NCBI GenBank assembly: GCA_900155495.1 | Contig: FTLJ01000632.1 | Coordinates: 1-35,820, forward strand | Direction: 5' to 3' | Length of the DNA: 35,820 nucleotides | Source of the DNA: Porogramme epimiltina | Lineage: Eukaryota > Basidiomycota > Agaricomycetes > Polyporales > Polyporaceae | In this document: piece by piece, positions 9,940-20,042 of the stretch | How the letters are laid out: the number at the start of each line of letters is the position of its first letter | Position numbering within the stretch: position 1 is the stretch's first letter | The notes under the pieces: model-generated | The model's input: the letters and a program-made list of their open reading frames with translations, nothing else | Database searches by the model: none | What the model was told of the DNA's origin: nothing | Program-made: the position numbers and the translations under genes

Positions 9940-11175
9940 ATGGATGATGTGGTTCATCCTGGGTCTACAGGTGTCCGCTTCGTAAGATTGTCCTTGGCAA
10001 GCTCTATCGAGAGGTGTGCGGAAGTCGCCTTTTCCGGCAGCCAAGAAGGTTCATTTCCGGAGGTAGAGACCACCTGTTGTTGCTGTACGTTTTTCCTCGT
10101 TGTTTCTGAGCATTTCATCTGATATGCGCTGGAGGGCTTGAAAACAGAACCTGGGCTAAAGGCACTCTTCCCCTGAGTCTTGCGTTGGCGCCCATCAAAA
10201 CCGAATTTCAAGTGGCCGCTACGTCACTGAAAGCGCTGATATCTTTCTTGCGTGAGCACAAAGAGCTCGACAACGTGCCATTACTACCTAGCGAAGAGCT
10301 TTTGCGGGAGGCAGCCTCGCTTGCCTCAGCGTTCGTGCGCGTGAGTGTTGTTGTACGAGATTCGGTTTGGGGTGCGCATGTTCTAACGCGACATCTTTAG
10401 AGTCTCGTTGCTTTAGAGACTATTGTCTCATACACCCCGGGGTTCGCATGTGGCCTCAAGCACATCACGCACAATCGCTTGTACAGAAGTCAGCACGCGG
10501 CTGCTGTACAGCTAGAGAAGGCTGCAAAGGACTTGCTTGCACTTAACGAGGCTGAAAAACTCGGCGCGACGTGCATAATCGAACAATACGAAAACGGCGC
10601 CCGTCAGAGGAGGGGTCTTCACATCCTAGTACGTCTTCCGGCTGATACTATGTCTTCCTCACTTCTCACATGCAACACTTTGGCAGTCTCTCATGGCAGC
10701 GCCGTTCTCTCTTCCAGCTTCAGCGTTCTTGATGGCAATTGAAGTCCTCGGAAACGCACTCCCTCATCTTATCGCACACACATACTTGGAGAGAGACGTC
10801 GAAAGTGCCAGGGAGGCGATGACACAACTCGAGGAGTCTAATAAGGACGTCTTGAAGAACCTCGCTACCGCGAAGAAGACGAGAGAATCGCTAGAGAAGG
10901 CGAAAGCACACACAGACAAAGCGCGGGCGTCGCCCACAGGCCGCGTCCTGTACGAACTGCTCGTGAAGATCGTACAGGTCCGTGCGGCGATGTGTGGCAT
11001 TGTCTCGCGCGATGGCTCGGAAAAAGCCTCGCCCTCATTGAAGGTTGTCGCGTCGGGCTTTCAAGATCTCAGGGAGACTTTGGAGGAGCGGGAGCTGGGG
11101 TTTCAGATCTCTGACCTGGAATGTGGCGTCTTGGAAAAGCGTTTGTTGCGTGTTACCCCATCTGTAAGTGAGTAG
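9940..11175 (+). CDS. F1-3: diverged F1-family protein, function unknown
   Basis: Exons 9940-10084, 10162-10340, 10401-10628 and 10687-11175 (phases 1-0-0) encode 346 residues. The order of parts matches the family. Exon 1 ends in a Cys cluster (TTCCC) at the position of Cys-x-Cys. Exon 3 opens SLVALETIVSYTPGFACG, equivalent to the PGYVC segment of other copies. Exon 4 opens with a hydrophobic stretch (SLMAAPFSLPASAFLMAIEV, residues ~185-215). A long Lys/Glu/Asp-rich coiled-coil-like helix follows (residues ~220-265, with AMTQLEESNKDVLKNLATAK), then a helical tail. The first intron needs an AAAG acceptor at 10161; the earlier CAG would create a stop, so that junction is the least certain. The gene lies between F2a and the phospholipase D gene, all on the plus strand. 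Confidence 0.78.
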
Positions 11176-11719
11176 CATCGCAGCCCATGTCAGGTTTCGA
11201 CATTGCTATCGCTTGCTGTTCAATGTTTCGCTGGGTTCTCAGTCGCGTTGAATGCGCCCCTGTCGTGTATCATAGTCTCACTTGGTCTTTGCTTGTATAT
11301 ACTTGCATGTAATCCCCCGGTTCTTGGGCTGGAAACGTATTCTGGGCAGAGGCCGGCCCCCATTCTCGGTGAACGGTGTGATGACGTCAATGAGGACGAC
11401 AGAGCGTAAGCGCTGACATGTGGACTGGACATCGCGGGTCCTAACGGTTGACGGACGCCTTCATCCTCCTCCCGCCTGCGCCGACGATCAACCACCCCTC
11501 CTCACCGCCCGTGGATGCCTGCGGACTGTTCAGGGGCAGCCGCTCCACAGCCCAGCTTGGCTGGGCGCTGTCATGGCCCCGTTTCCGGCGGCTATTGCCG
11601 GCATAGCGGACTATCACCAGACAACGATCGGGCATCGCATCGCCTAAAGCCCCTTGTTTCCCCCCCACCACCTCCTCCAACCCGACTACTACCGTCTCTA
11701 TCGCCGCCCTCTGCACGCA
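11176..11719. other. Intergenic, 3' end of F1-3 and promoter of phospholipase D
   Basis: No open frame with coding character. A CT-rich tract (11650-11712) precedes the phospholipase D ATG, as is common at fungal transcription starts. Confidence 0.5.
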
Positions 11720-14700
11720 ATGTCTGGCCTGTTTGGCAAGCTCGAGGAGGGCCTTGGCCATGCTCGCGCCATGGCGATCGGTGCGTCTCGTGCTCGCGCC
11801 TTCCGATGCGCACCGAACCTAACCTGCGCTCCTTATCTAATCTCCAGGCATTCTGAACCCGGACCGTCCGTACCCTTCACCTCACAGCCCACGAGCCCGC
11901 CCCCGCTGACATTGAGAGAGCAGGCCGTCACGATGACCCAGAGGAGAAGCGCGCCGACATGGTTCGCGCGGAGATCATGTCCGGCCACCGTTTCCACTCG
12001 TTCGCGAACCAGCGTGGTCAGAACTTCGTCAAGTGGTGCGTTCTCTGTTGCGCGCCCGAGTACGATGGATGTTGAGGGGCGCACGTCTGCGCAGGCACAT
12101 CGACGGCCATGACTACATGTGGGCCGTCTCGGAGATGCTGGACCGCGCGCAGGAGGCCATTTTCATCTTGGTACGTCCATCCATCCGTCCTCGCATCTGT
12201 TCCCGTCTGCACGACTGCATCACGATGGAGACGGGGGAGGAGGGGGGATGGGCGCGGGCGCGAAGGTCCCGGGTGCGCTTCGCGTTATGATTGTGCCCCT
12301 AATGCGCGATCATTCCGCACGCGCTGGGCTTCTGAGTGCTGCGCGCGCCCGGCGGGGCTCGGCATCGCTGCGAAGCAGGTCGCAGTACCTGGGCGTACGC
12401 CACCACGTTGCTGGGCGGGGATGCACAAACACCGGAGGCTTGAATTGTGGCTATAAGCGACCTCGGAGCGAGCCTATGTGCTTATGCCAGATGCATCACG
12501 ACATCGGCCTCTACGCCGTCGGGGCGTCGGACCTGGTATCTGCAGGATTTCGCCTATGAAACTCAAGCGGATGGCATGTGCGAATGAGCTCGAGGTCTAA
12601 TGCACTGGCTTACAGGACTGGTGGCTGACGCCCGAGCTGTACCTCCGCCGCCCTCCGGCGAAATACCCTGAATGGCGTCTCGACCGATTGCTCAAGCGCA
12701 AGGCCGAGCAAGGCGTCAAGATCTACGTCGTCGTCTACAAGGAGGTCACGCAGACGATGACCATGAGCTCTCACCACACCAAGGAGACGCTCGACGCGCT
12801 GCACCCGAACATCGCGTGCATGCGCCACCCGGACCACATCGGGAGCAAGGACGACGTCGAGTTCTGGTCGCACCACGAGAAGGTCGTCGTTGTCGACAAC
12901 CACTACGCGTGTATTGGCGGCCTCGACCTCTGTTTCGGCCGCTGGGACACGCACTCGCACCCGCTCGCGGACGTGCATCCCACGGACCCGTTCGCGACGC
13001 TCTTCCCTGGCCAGGACTACAACAACGCGCGGATCATGGACTTCCAGAACGTGCCGAACTATATCAGCAACGGTTTGAGCTCCCTCGAAGCTGGCCGGAT
13101 GCCCTGGCACGACGTCCACATGACTCTCACCGGCGAGGTCGTGCTCGATATCGTCCAACACTTCACGGAACGCTGGAACGAGATCAAGAAGCGCAAGGTG
13201 GGGTCACTTGTGTATCGTCACGTCACTTTGCTCACACCGTGTTACGTTTGTAGTACCGTAATGACGCGTAAGCGCCACCACTGATCTCGCGATACACTTC
13301 CTGACCTTTCCCGTAGGCGTTTCGATTGGCTCGCGCTCCCGCATGACGTTTCCGCGGCTCCGAATGAAGCCGTCGTCCGTACGTCTTCCCTTCCAACCCA
13401 TAGCCCCTTCCCATTCCCATCCGGCCTACAGGTCACCCGCACCGCGAGCGCTGGCACGAGATGGGCCGGCACTTCCGCGACCACTTCCACCTCCCCTGGG
13501 GCGAAGATGGTCAGGACACGCAAGAAGACTATGGCCGCCAGCGCCACACCACGCGCGGGACGTGCCGGGTCCAGGCAGTTCGCAGCGTGTCGGACTGGAG
13601 CCACGGCGTGCTCACCGAGAAGAGTATCCAGAATGCTTGTACGTTGCGATTCTGCAGTGGCGCGCTAGGCAGTCACTGATCATGGGCAGACATCGAGCTG
13701 ATTCGCGAGTCGGAGCACTACATCTATATCGGTGAGCTTTGGTTGTGCGGCTCGGTTGTCGGGGCGATACTGACGCGCTACTGTAGAGAACCAGTTCTTG
13801 TTCGTCACAATCCTCTCCTATCCGGGGCTCGAGAGCTGATGATATCGTGCACGACAGCATCTCGAACACTCAGGAGGATGGCCCTGTCAAGAACCAGATC
13901 GCGAAGGCGCTTGTGGAGCGCATCATCCGCGCTGGCCAACAGGGCACGAAGTTCCGTGTGGTTGTCGTCATTCCTGAGGTTCCCGGCTTCGCCGGCCAGG
14001 GTGAGTAGCATGTTTCCCAGTCGGATCCGGGGGCTGAAGGGTGTTACAGTCAAGGACGAGAGCTCCGTCAAGACGATCATGGCGGGTCAGTACCGCACCA
14101 TGAACCGTGGCGGTCACAGTATCTACGAGGAGGTCCGCAAGGCCGGCTACGAGCCGTAGGTGTTCCTTGCATGCGCTCGTAGTCGCTTTTCTGACCATGA
14201 GCGGCTAGGTCGGACTACATTCGCTTCTACCATCTTCGCGCCTACGATCGTATCAACGCGCCGTGGGGTATGTGTCTCTGTACACCCCACCGTCCCGCAT
14301 CTCACCGTCGCCTATAGACTCCTTCATGAAGAAGATCGAGGAGCGCAGCGGCGTCACCTTCCACCAGGTCAACGTCGCGCTCGGCAAGCTCTGGGTCGGC
14401 CACGGCGGGAACATCGAGGACCCCAAGGACGCGACTGTCGCGATCCCGACAGGGAAGATGCTCGCGGAGCAGTCCACGTCAGGCAAGAAGCCCGAGATCA
14501 AGACGGAGACGTACCAGCTCCCCGGCTCGCTGGAGGAGGCGCGCGAGACGATCGACCGGTGGCGCGATGCGGCGCGCGAGCTGCGCAGCGACGAGAACGT
14601 CGCGGACAACGTCGTGCAGCACATGCTGCACGACCGCACGAGCCTCCTCGACGAGCAGTGGATGGGCACCGAGGAGGAGGAGCGAAACGCGTATGTGTCG

Positions 14701-15590
14701 GAGCTGCTGTACATCCACTCGAAGGTCATGATCGTGGACGACCGACGTGTCATCGTAAGTCTAGTCGCCGGTCTAACTCTTGGCGCGCTCTGACCGGCTT
14801 GTTGATAGATGGGTTCGGCGAACCTGAACGACCGTAGCCAGAAGGGCGACGGAGACTCCGAGATTGCGCTCATCGTCGAGGACGAGGACACGATCGAGTC
14901 CACGATGAACGGCGAGCCATACCCAGTCGCGCGCTTCGCCGCCACTCTCCGTCGCAAGCTCTACCGAGGTTCGTACCCCTCTCATTCGACGGTTCCCTTC
15001 GTGCTCATTCCCATACTTATCTGGTTTACGTCGCTCGTAGAGCACCTCGGCCTGATCAAGCCGCAGTGGTCACGCGCGCACGACGAGCCCGACTCATTCA
15101 TGCGGGCCGCGCCACACCCGAACGACGACGAGACGGGCGAGGACGAGGACGCGCTCGTTGCGGATCCGCTTGCGAACGACACGATCGACCTCTGGAACAA
15201 CACCGCGCGCACGAACCGCGAGATCTTCACCGAGATCTTCCGACCCGTGCCCACGAACCTCATCCGGTCATGGAAGGACTACGACGTGAGCATCCTCTTT
15301 CACTCATCGTGTGGTACGGTATATCCGACTAATGTCGTCCTGTAGAACTATGTTCCGGATGTTATGACTGGCCACGTCGTGCCCGGCATTCCGCTCCAAC
15401 GTGTCAAGGACCGGCTTCAGCAAGTCCGCGGTGCCCTCGTTGAGTGCCCAATGGTACGTCCCTTCCTCATAACGCTGTATGCGCATGAGCTGAGGATGTA
15501 TTTCAATAGGACTTCTTGATTGACGAGGATGGGTTCGCCACCGGACCCGAGTGGAAGGGCTTGAACCCCACTCTGCCGATCTACATTTAA
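11720..15590 (+). CDS. Phospholipase D, two HKD motifs
   Basis: Hydrolyses phosphatidylcholine-type lipids to phosphatidic acid. Eighteen exons: 11720-11780, 11848-11865, 11924-12035, 12095-12170, 12616-13197, 13254-13267, 13317-13378, 13432-13638, 13690-13731, 13787-13799, 13858-14000, 14050-14155, 14209-14267, 14318-14754, 14809-14968, 15041-15285, 15346-15453, 15510-15590. All phases agree and give 841 residues. HKD 1 is HEKVVVVD (His176, Lys178, Asp183) followed by GGLD. HKD 2 is HSKVMIVD (His632, Lys634, Asp639) followed by GSANLNDRS. YIYIENQFF and NRGGHSIYEE are further family motifs. No PX or PH domain precedes the catalytic core, so membrane targeting must differ from yeast Spo14. Odd points: exons of 18, 14 and 13 bp, and a 445-bp fourth intron. 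The gene sits inside the F1/F2 array but is a normal conserved gene. Confidence 0.95.
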
Positions 15591-15715
15591 GCGAGTTGTA
15601 TAGTTACGAGATGTCAAACGTTGTATGCTGAAGGCGATCTAGCGAGCCGCTATCTAATGATCATTCATGTTGTATCGTGCACTAGACACGACATTGTACC
15701 TCTAGTTAACAGAGG

Positions 15716-16465
15716 CTAGGCATCATTCACTGGGCACTCCACCGTCTCTTCATCCGGGTACACCAGCGTACATCGCCAATCGTACCCTTCGCCATTGAGA
15801 ACCAGGCATGTAGCTGGAAAAAGCTCATACCAGAAAGCTAATCCGAGATCAAGGAATCAATCCCAAATGGGATATATGGCCAGGAGTTGAGAACACCTAC
15901 CGAACCTTCCAATATCGTCGAAAATGGGGACCTTGCTCTCTTCAAGTGTCGTTATGAAACATTCATAGATTTCTTCGGCGAGCTCTGGATTGCGTTCGAA
16001 GAGCGCTTCCAAGACGTGTTGATCTTGGTATATTGCACGCAAGGGAAGGCACGTGCTAGGCCTCGCATTCGGGGCTCGATCGATCCTATAACGGTTCAGG
16101 ATCTCGAAGAGCACTTTTCCGCCGAGCTTTCGGTCTTTGCGGAGCCGCTCAAGTCCTTCTTTGTCGCGGCTGATTCCCCCTTCGACCAAAAGGTCGCGTA
16201 CTTTCGCGTTCCTTTCATTCATGAGGTCGAAACTGTTGCCAGGCTCCAGGGTTCCCGGTATGTATAGTTTTTCTTCTACCAGCTGGATCAACCAGTCATA
16301 TTCACTGAATCTGATAATCTCAGGTGTAGCCAGGTTTGCGTCGTTTCTGCTACAATGAGTACTGTTATTGAGTATGCAGCTGCAGATGCGTGACAGTTCT
16401 CACCCGTTGTCATGAGCGGCACTAGTGGTTGCAGACGGGCTTAAATCCGCTGGCAAGTCAGGCAT
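15716..16465 (-). CDS. F2b: F2-family protein, function unknown
   Basis: Minus-strand exons 16465-16404, 16346-15901 and 15837-15716 (phases 2-1) encode 209 residues. The first exon is short and Ser/Thr/Ala-rich (MPDLPADLSPSATTS). Exon 2 carries the family pattern: a D-W pair (SEYDWLIQL), then GLERLRKDRKLGGKVLFEIL, then LRAIYQDQHVLEALFERNP and VPIFDDIGRF. The last exon begins A-F-W-Y-E-L-F-P, the family signature. Compared with F2c and F2d it has about 15 extra residues before LRAIYQ, which could be an unspliced insertion. It converges on the phospholipase D gene with 125 bp between the ends. It is transcribed away from F1-4 across a 494-bp intergenic region. Confidence 0.8.
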
Positions 16466-16959
16466 GCTTCTGTAAGTTTAAGGGTCGATTTGAGGTATTT
16501 CAGGTTGAGTAATCAAAAGTGGATACATACATATGCGTACCAGCCCCAGTGATCGGAGTAGTGGGTTTTGGGGTAGCTCATGACCAAAAATGCATCGCAA
16601 AAGCATGATATTCGAACTTCGGACTGTATGCGCGTCAGTCCGAGTCGCCGCCTGAATGTCTCATCCGATGTGCGCTTGTTGGTGCCTCATGGTCGTCTGT
16701 CATCTCTACGCTCAGCTCCCAACACGCGCCCTAATGAAACGCCCACTTCTGAAATCATGCCCTCCCAGTATGTCATGCCATATCTACTATATCATATATG
16801 TTTCATCTGAGGCCACCCGAAAACCTCGCCGGCGTCTGGCTGAAATTTAAATCGGAGATACCATATCCGGCGCTACAACCTGCCAGGCACAACAACATCA
16901 AGCTAGCGCTTGAGACGAAACTGAGGCGTCGCCCGTCTCTTCAAAGTCTCCCCTCTACG
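16466..16959. promoter_or_regulatory. Divergent promoter region between F2b and F1-4
   Basis: This 494-bp region separates the two start codons. CCATATCCGG at 16861-16870, 99 bp before the F1-4 ATG, matches the box upstream of F1-5 exactly and resembles those of F1-1 and F1-2. A clear CGG-N6-CCG pair was not seen. Otherwise AT-richer than the genes, without a supported ORF. Confidence 0.5.
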
Positions 16960-18249
16960 ATGGACTCTGCGGGGGACGTCCTACACATGCATCCCGTCGC
17001 CCAAAGCGTCAGACCGGACCCCACCACGCGCTCGAAGTCCTGCGAAGAGCTGTTTAAAACCATAGGCACCTGCAGATGTCGTAAGTCCTCATCGTCCTTC
17101 CACACGCCCATAACCAAGCAGACGGCCATAGGTGTTAACTCACGTGCGCGGTGACAGTGGGAGACCGCGAGACAACCCCGCGTACCATTGATCTCGAGAG
17201 CGTTTTCACGGGCATCAAGCCTTACATCCGCGACGCGGTCGAGGACCTGAATCGCTTGATTTACGGCCTTCAGTGGCATGCGTCTGAAACCGAGGACCCG
17301 GGCATAGAAGAGATCCGAGCGGGCGTCCGCAACCTGAGTCTCATCATCCGCCAGGTGCGCCGCCTCCCCACTCATTCGCTAGCCTATGCACCGCCGCGGC
17401 TCTCGCTCATTCGCCATATTGCTCGCCCGGTCTACACAGGGGTTCGAGAGCGTTGCACTTGACATCATTTTCACGCCAGGGTATGTGTGCCGAGCTGGGC
17501 GCGCGGAGCACGAGGAGTGCTTCCGAGAGCGCGAGAAGCTACTAAGCAACCTCGCGGACAACGTCACGCAAGCGGTGCAACAGGCGGGGCCGCTCTTCGA
17601 CTCACGGGTAGGCCTGGAGCGCACTGCGGCACGTATCCGCCAGCGCGAGCTCGCCCTTGTCGCTATCCGCACCGCCGTACGTCTTAACCCTCTCACAACG
17701 TACACGTGCTAACAGGGCACACGCTCACAGTCGCTCGTCCTCATCCCCTTCGTCCCCGCCCTCGCCGCGGCCTTCTCCGCACTCGACGTGCTTGCACTGG
17801 GTACATACAGCGTCCTGCAGGAGTTCTCCTTCGCCCCCGGCCACGATTCGCAGGTTCACGACGCCATCGCGCGCATCGAAGCATTCGAAAACGACCTCGT
17901 GGAGCGGCGCGCACAGGTGCGCGCCCTCCAGGACGAGCTCGCGGCCATCCGCAGGCGCGTGGAAGCGGAGCAGCGCCAGCCCGCCAGTGGGCGCCTCGTG
18001 GATGTGCTGGAGGCGGTGCGGTGCGCGGTGGAGGCAGCGAAGGCGCTACACGCGCGGGCGACGGGCGAGGGGGAGACTATGGGGGATGAGAGTGGGGAGG
18101 GGTCTCTTGGGGTGCTGGTGGAGGTTGTGCGCCGGGTTGGGGAGGCGATGGAGGATGAGTCGTTGGTGGCGGGCGTGGCTGCGATGGTGTCAGTGGAAGA
18201 GTGCGTGGCACTGGACCGGAGCTTGGATGACCTCATGACATGCGTTTAA
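16960..18249 (+). CDS. F1-4: F1-family protein, function unknown
   Basis: Exons 16960-17080, 17158-17354, 17440-17676 and 17731-18249 (phases 1-0-0) encode 357 residues. Exon 1 (MDSAGDV...) ends in GTCRC. Exon 2 holds the core GIKPYIRDAVEDLNRLIYGL. Exon 3 opens GFESVALDIIFTPGYVC (residues ~107-123), followed by a charged helix (EECFREREKLLSNLADNV). Exon 4 opens SLVLIPFVPALAAAFSALDV with further hydrophobic residues to ~217. A coiled-coil-like region follows (residues ~225-270, ARIEAFENDLVERRAQVRAL), then the conserved LVEVVRRVGEAMEDESL block. Closest relative in the window is F1-5. Two hydrophobic stretches flanked by long amphipathic helices recall alpha-helical membrane-inserting proteins, but this is only architectural resemblance. 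Confidence 0.88.
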
Positions 18250-18759
18250 CTGGACAGTGACGATTTGGCTCTTTCTTTCTCTCATCTCTGTGATAATCTT
18301 TTTTCAGCACCCACAATTATCTGCGGATGTCTGAGAGCGCAGTTTGGACATGCGTATTCGAGAGGGAAAGCACTATGAAACCTGCACTGGACACCCAATA
18401 TGTTTCCGGTGCGCAGCTTATCTACGGAGTCCACACGCGCGGTCGGTCACGGCTTGTCGACATGCATCTCCTGCAAGAACTCCATCAAAGGGTTGAGCTC
18501 ATCGTATTACCTGCACGTAGCGTCTCTTTCTGAGGGTCGAATCTACGATAAGCAATCCTGACCGAAGTTGAGTCTCGACAACAGACACCCCTACCCGTCC
18601 TGAATCTTCCCGATCCGACGCATCTGGCATCAATTCCTTGTACATAAGCGAGCATCCTGGGTAGTAACGTCTAAAGTGGAGGTTTTTGACATTCACCGTC
18701 GTGTGAGGATTACCCGCATTCAAAGGCAAAGTTGGCTATTAAAATCCGCTGTTGTGTCC
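18250..18759. other. Intergenic between convergent F1-4 and F2c
   Basis: Holds the 3' flank of F1-4, part of which (TCTTTC, CAGCACCC, TCTGAGA) is also found after F1-5, indicating duplication beyond the coding region. No ORF supported. Confidence 0.45.
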
Positions 18760-19518
18760 TCATTCCTCTATCCCTCCGCAATCATTTAGCAGCTGGTGGT
18801 CCGGATCCTGTGCCCACCGCAGATACTGACTAAACTCGTTTTCGTCGAGTCTAGCACAGTATGGGTATACTGCATCCGGAGGTTCGTTGGCTTGGGTCGC
18901 GGGAAAGCCTTGATACCAGAATGCTTGAAGGTATATGGGTGTCAATGCGCGGCACACGTACATTCGGGAATGCCGTACATACCGAGCTTTCGTACCGAAT
19001 TAAAGCATGGGGTGAGAGAGCAGGGTTCAAATAACGCAGCGATTTGGTTCATCATTGCAGGGTTTGTCACGCAGAGAGCGCGGAGATTGTCGAGATTACG
19101 ATATTCCGGTCTCAGCTTGAATAGGGCAGACTTAGGCCCTGTATTCTTCAAGATTTCGAACAGTAGTTTTGCGCCGATGGCTGGACTATTACGCAGGAGC
19201 GCAAACCCTTCTGGGTCTCGTGTGACCCCCATCGTCTCCGCCAACTTTGCGACTTCGATATCGTCAAAAATCGCTAGATGACTGCAATAGGGCTTCAAGC
19301 AATACTGCGAGGAGCATATAACGATAAGCCAGTCCGACTCGACAAGAGTGACAGGCTGAAAGGTTCTCTTCAAGCTGGACCTGTAAATGAAGATGTATAT
19401 CCAAGATAGAACTTCGCAGATCTAACATTACTTACTCCTCGTCTCCAACCACAGAAGTCGTAAATGTACTATCTGCTCCTGCACGAGCGGTATCATTCCC
19501 AGTACTTTGATTTAACAT
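18760..19518 (-). CDS. F2c: F2-family protein, function unknown
   Basis: Minus-strand exons 19518-19436, 19380-18983 and 18923-18760 (phases 2-1) encode 214 residues. Exon 1 is Ser/Thr-rich (MLNQSTGNDTARAGADS). Exon 2 shows the D-W pair (VESDWLIVI), GFALLRNSPAIGAKLLFEIL, then FKLRPEYRNLDNLRALCVTN-P and CFNSVRKL. The last exon begins A-F-W-Y-Q-G-F-P and ends in an acidic tail. The copy is clearly related to F2d and F2b but far from identical, in contrast to the closely similar F1-4 and F1-5 next to it. No signal peptide is evident. It is transcribed away from F1-5 with 524 bp between start codons. Confidence 0.8.
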
Positions 19519-19870
19519 GTTTTTGTGGGGTCGGAGGGTTGTATCTGTTGCCTGCGGGAAGAGGGGGGTGTCGATATTGAGGCTATACTCTGAAACGTTT
19601 GGGAGGGCGCAGTGGAAAGAGGCCTACCAATATGTCGTGTTCTCGGCCATGCGGCTGCCTCGTGGGTAGGCTTCTCAGATGATGCCATTATCGTTTAGGC
19701 TCTGACCCGGCGGTGGTACTTAGGAGCTGCTACTTAGCTTCTCGACATCTGCATCGACCATAAAACATAAAATAGGCTACTCTCGATGCTAAAGATCATA
19801 AGAGATCGCAGGCGGCAGGATATTTTCACTGGCAAGCCCCAGGGATGAAGCTGAAGCTTAGGCCGGCGGC

Positions 19871-19912
19871 CGGGAAGTCCCGGTGTCCTGCCGAAAGACT
19901 TACCATATCCGG
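19871..19912 (+). promoter_or_regulatory. CGG-N6-CCG inverted repeat plus CCATATCCGG box upstream of F1-5
   Basis: CGG-GAAGTC-CCG at 19871-19882 is followed 20 bp later by CCATATCCGG at 19903-19912, 140 bp before the F1-5 ATG. It lies within the 524-bp divergent region shared with F2c (19519-20042). Same order and similar spacing as in front of F1-1 and F1-2. Confidence 0.5.
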
Positions 19913-20042
19913 TGGCACAGCACTGCCACCTGCCGGGCATGACGGGAACAACTCCGCACTTGGAGACTAAGTTGGAGTCCAACAAGCTTGAGGCGAGCCG
20001 CCGCTGACGCGTTGCCCGTCTCTCGCAGGTTCTCGCTCTACA

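Noticed and set aside
11866..11923. Frameshift or 22-bp mini-intron near the phospholipase D start
   Set aside because: A normal 58-bp intron (GTCCGT to GAGCAG) restores LNPDRRHDD and leaves an 18-bp microexon.
13800..13857. Frameshift in the phospholipase D gene
   Set aside because: It is a 58-bp intron with CTGAT branch point and ACAG acceptor; splicing restores YIYIENQFFISNT.
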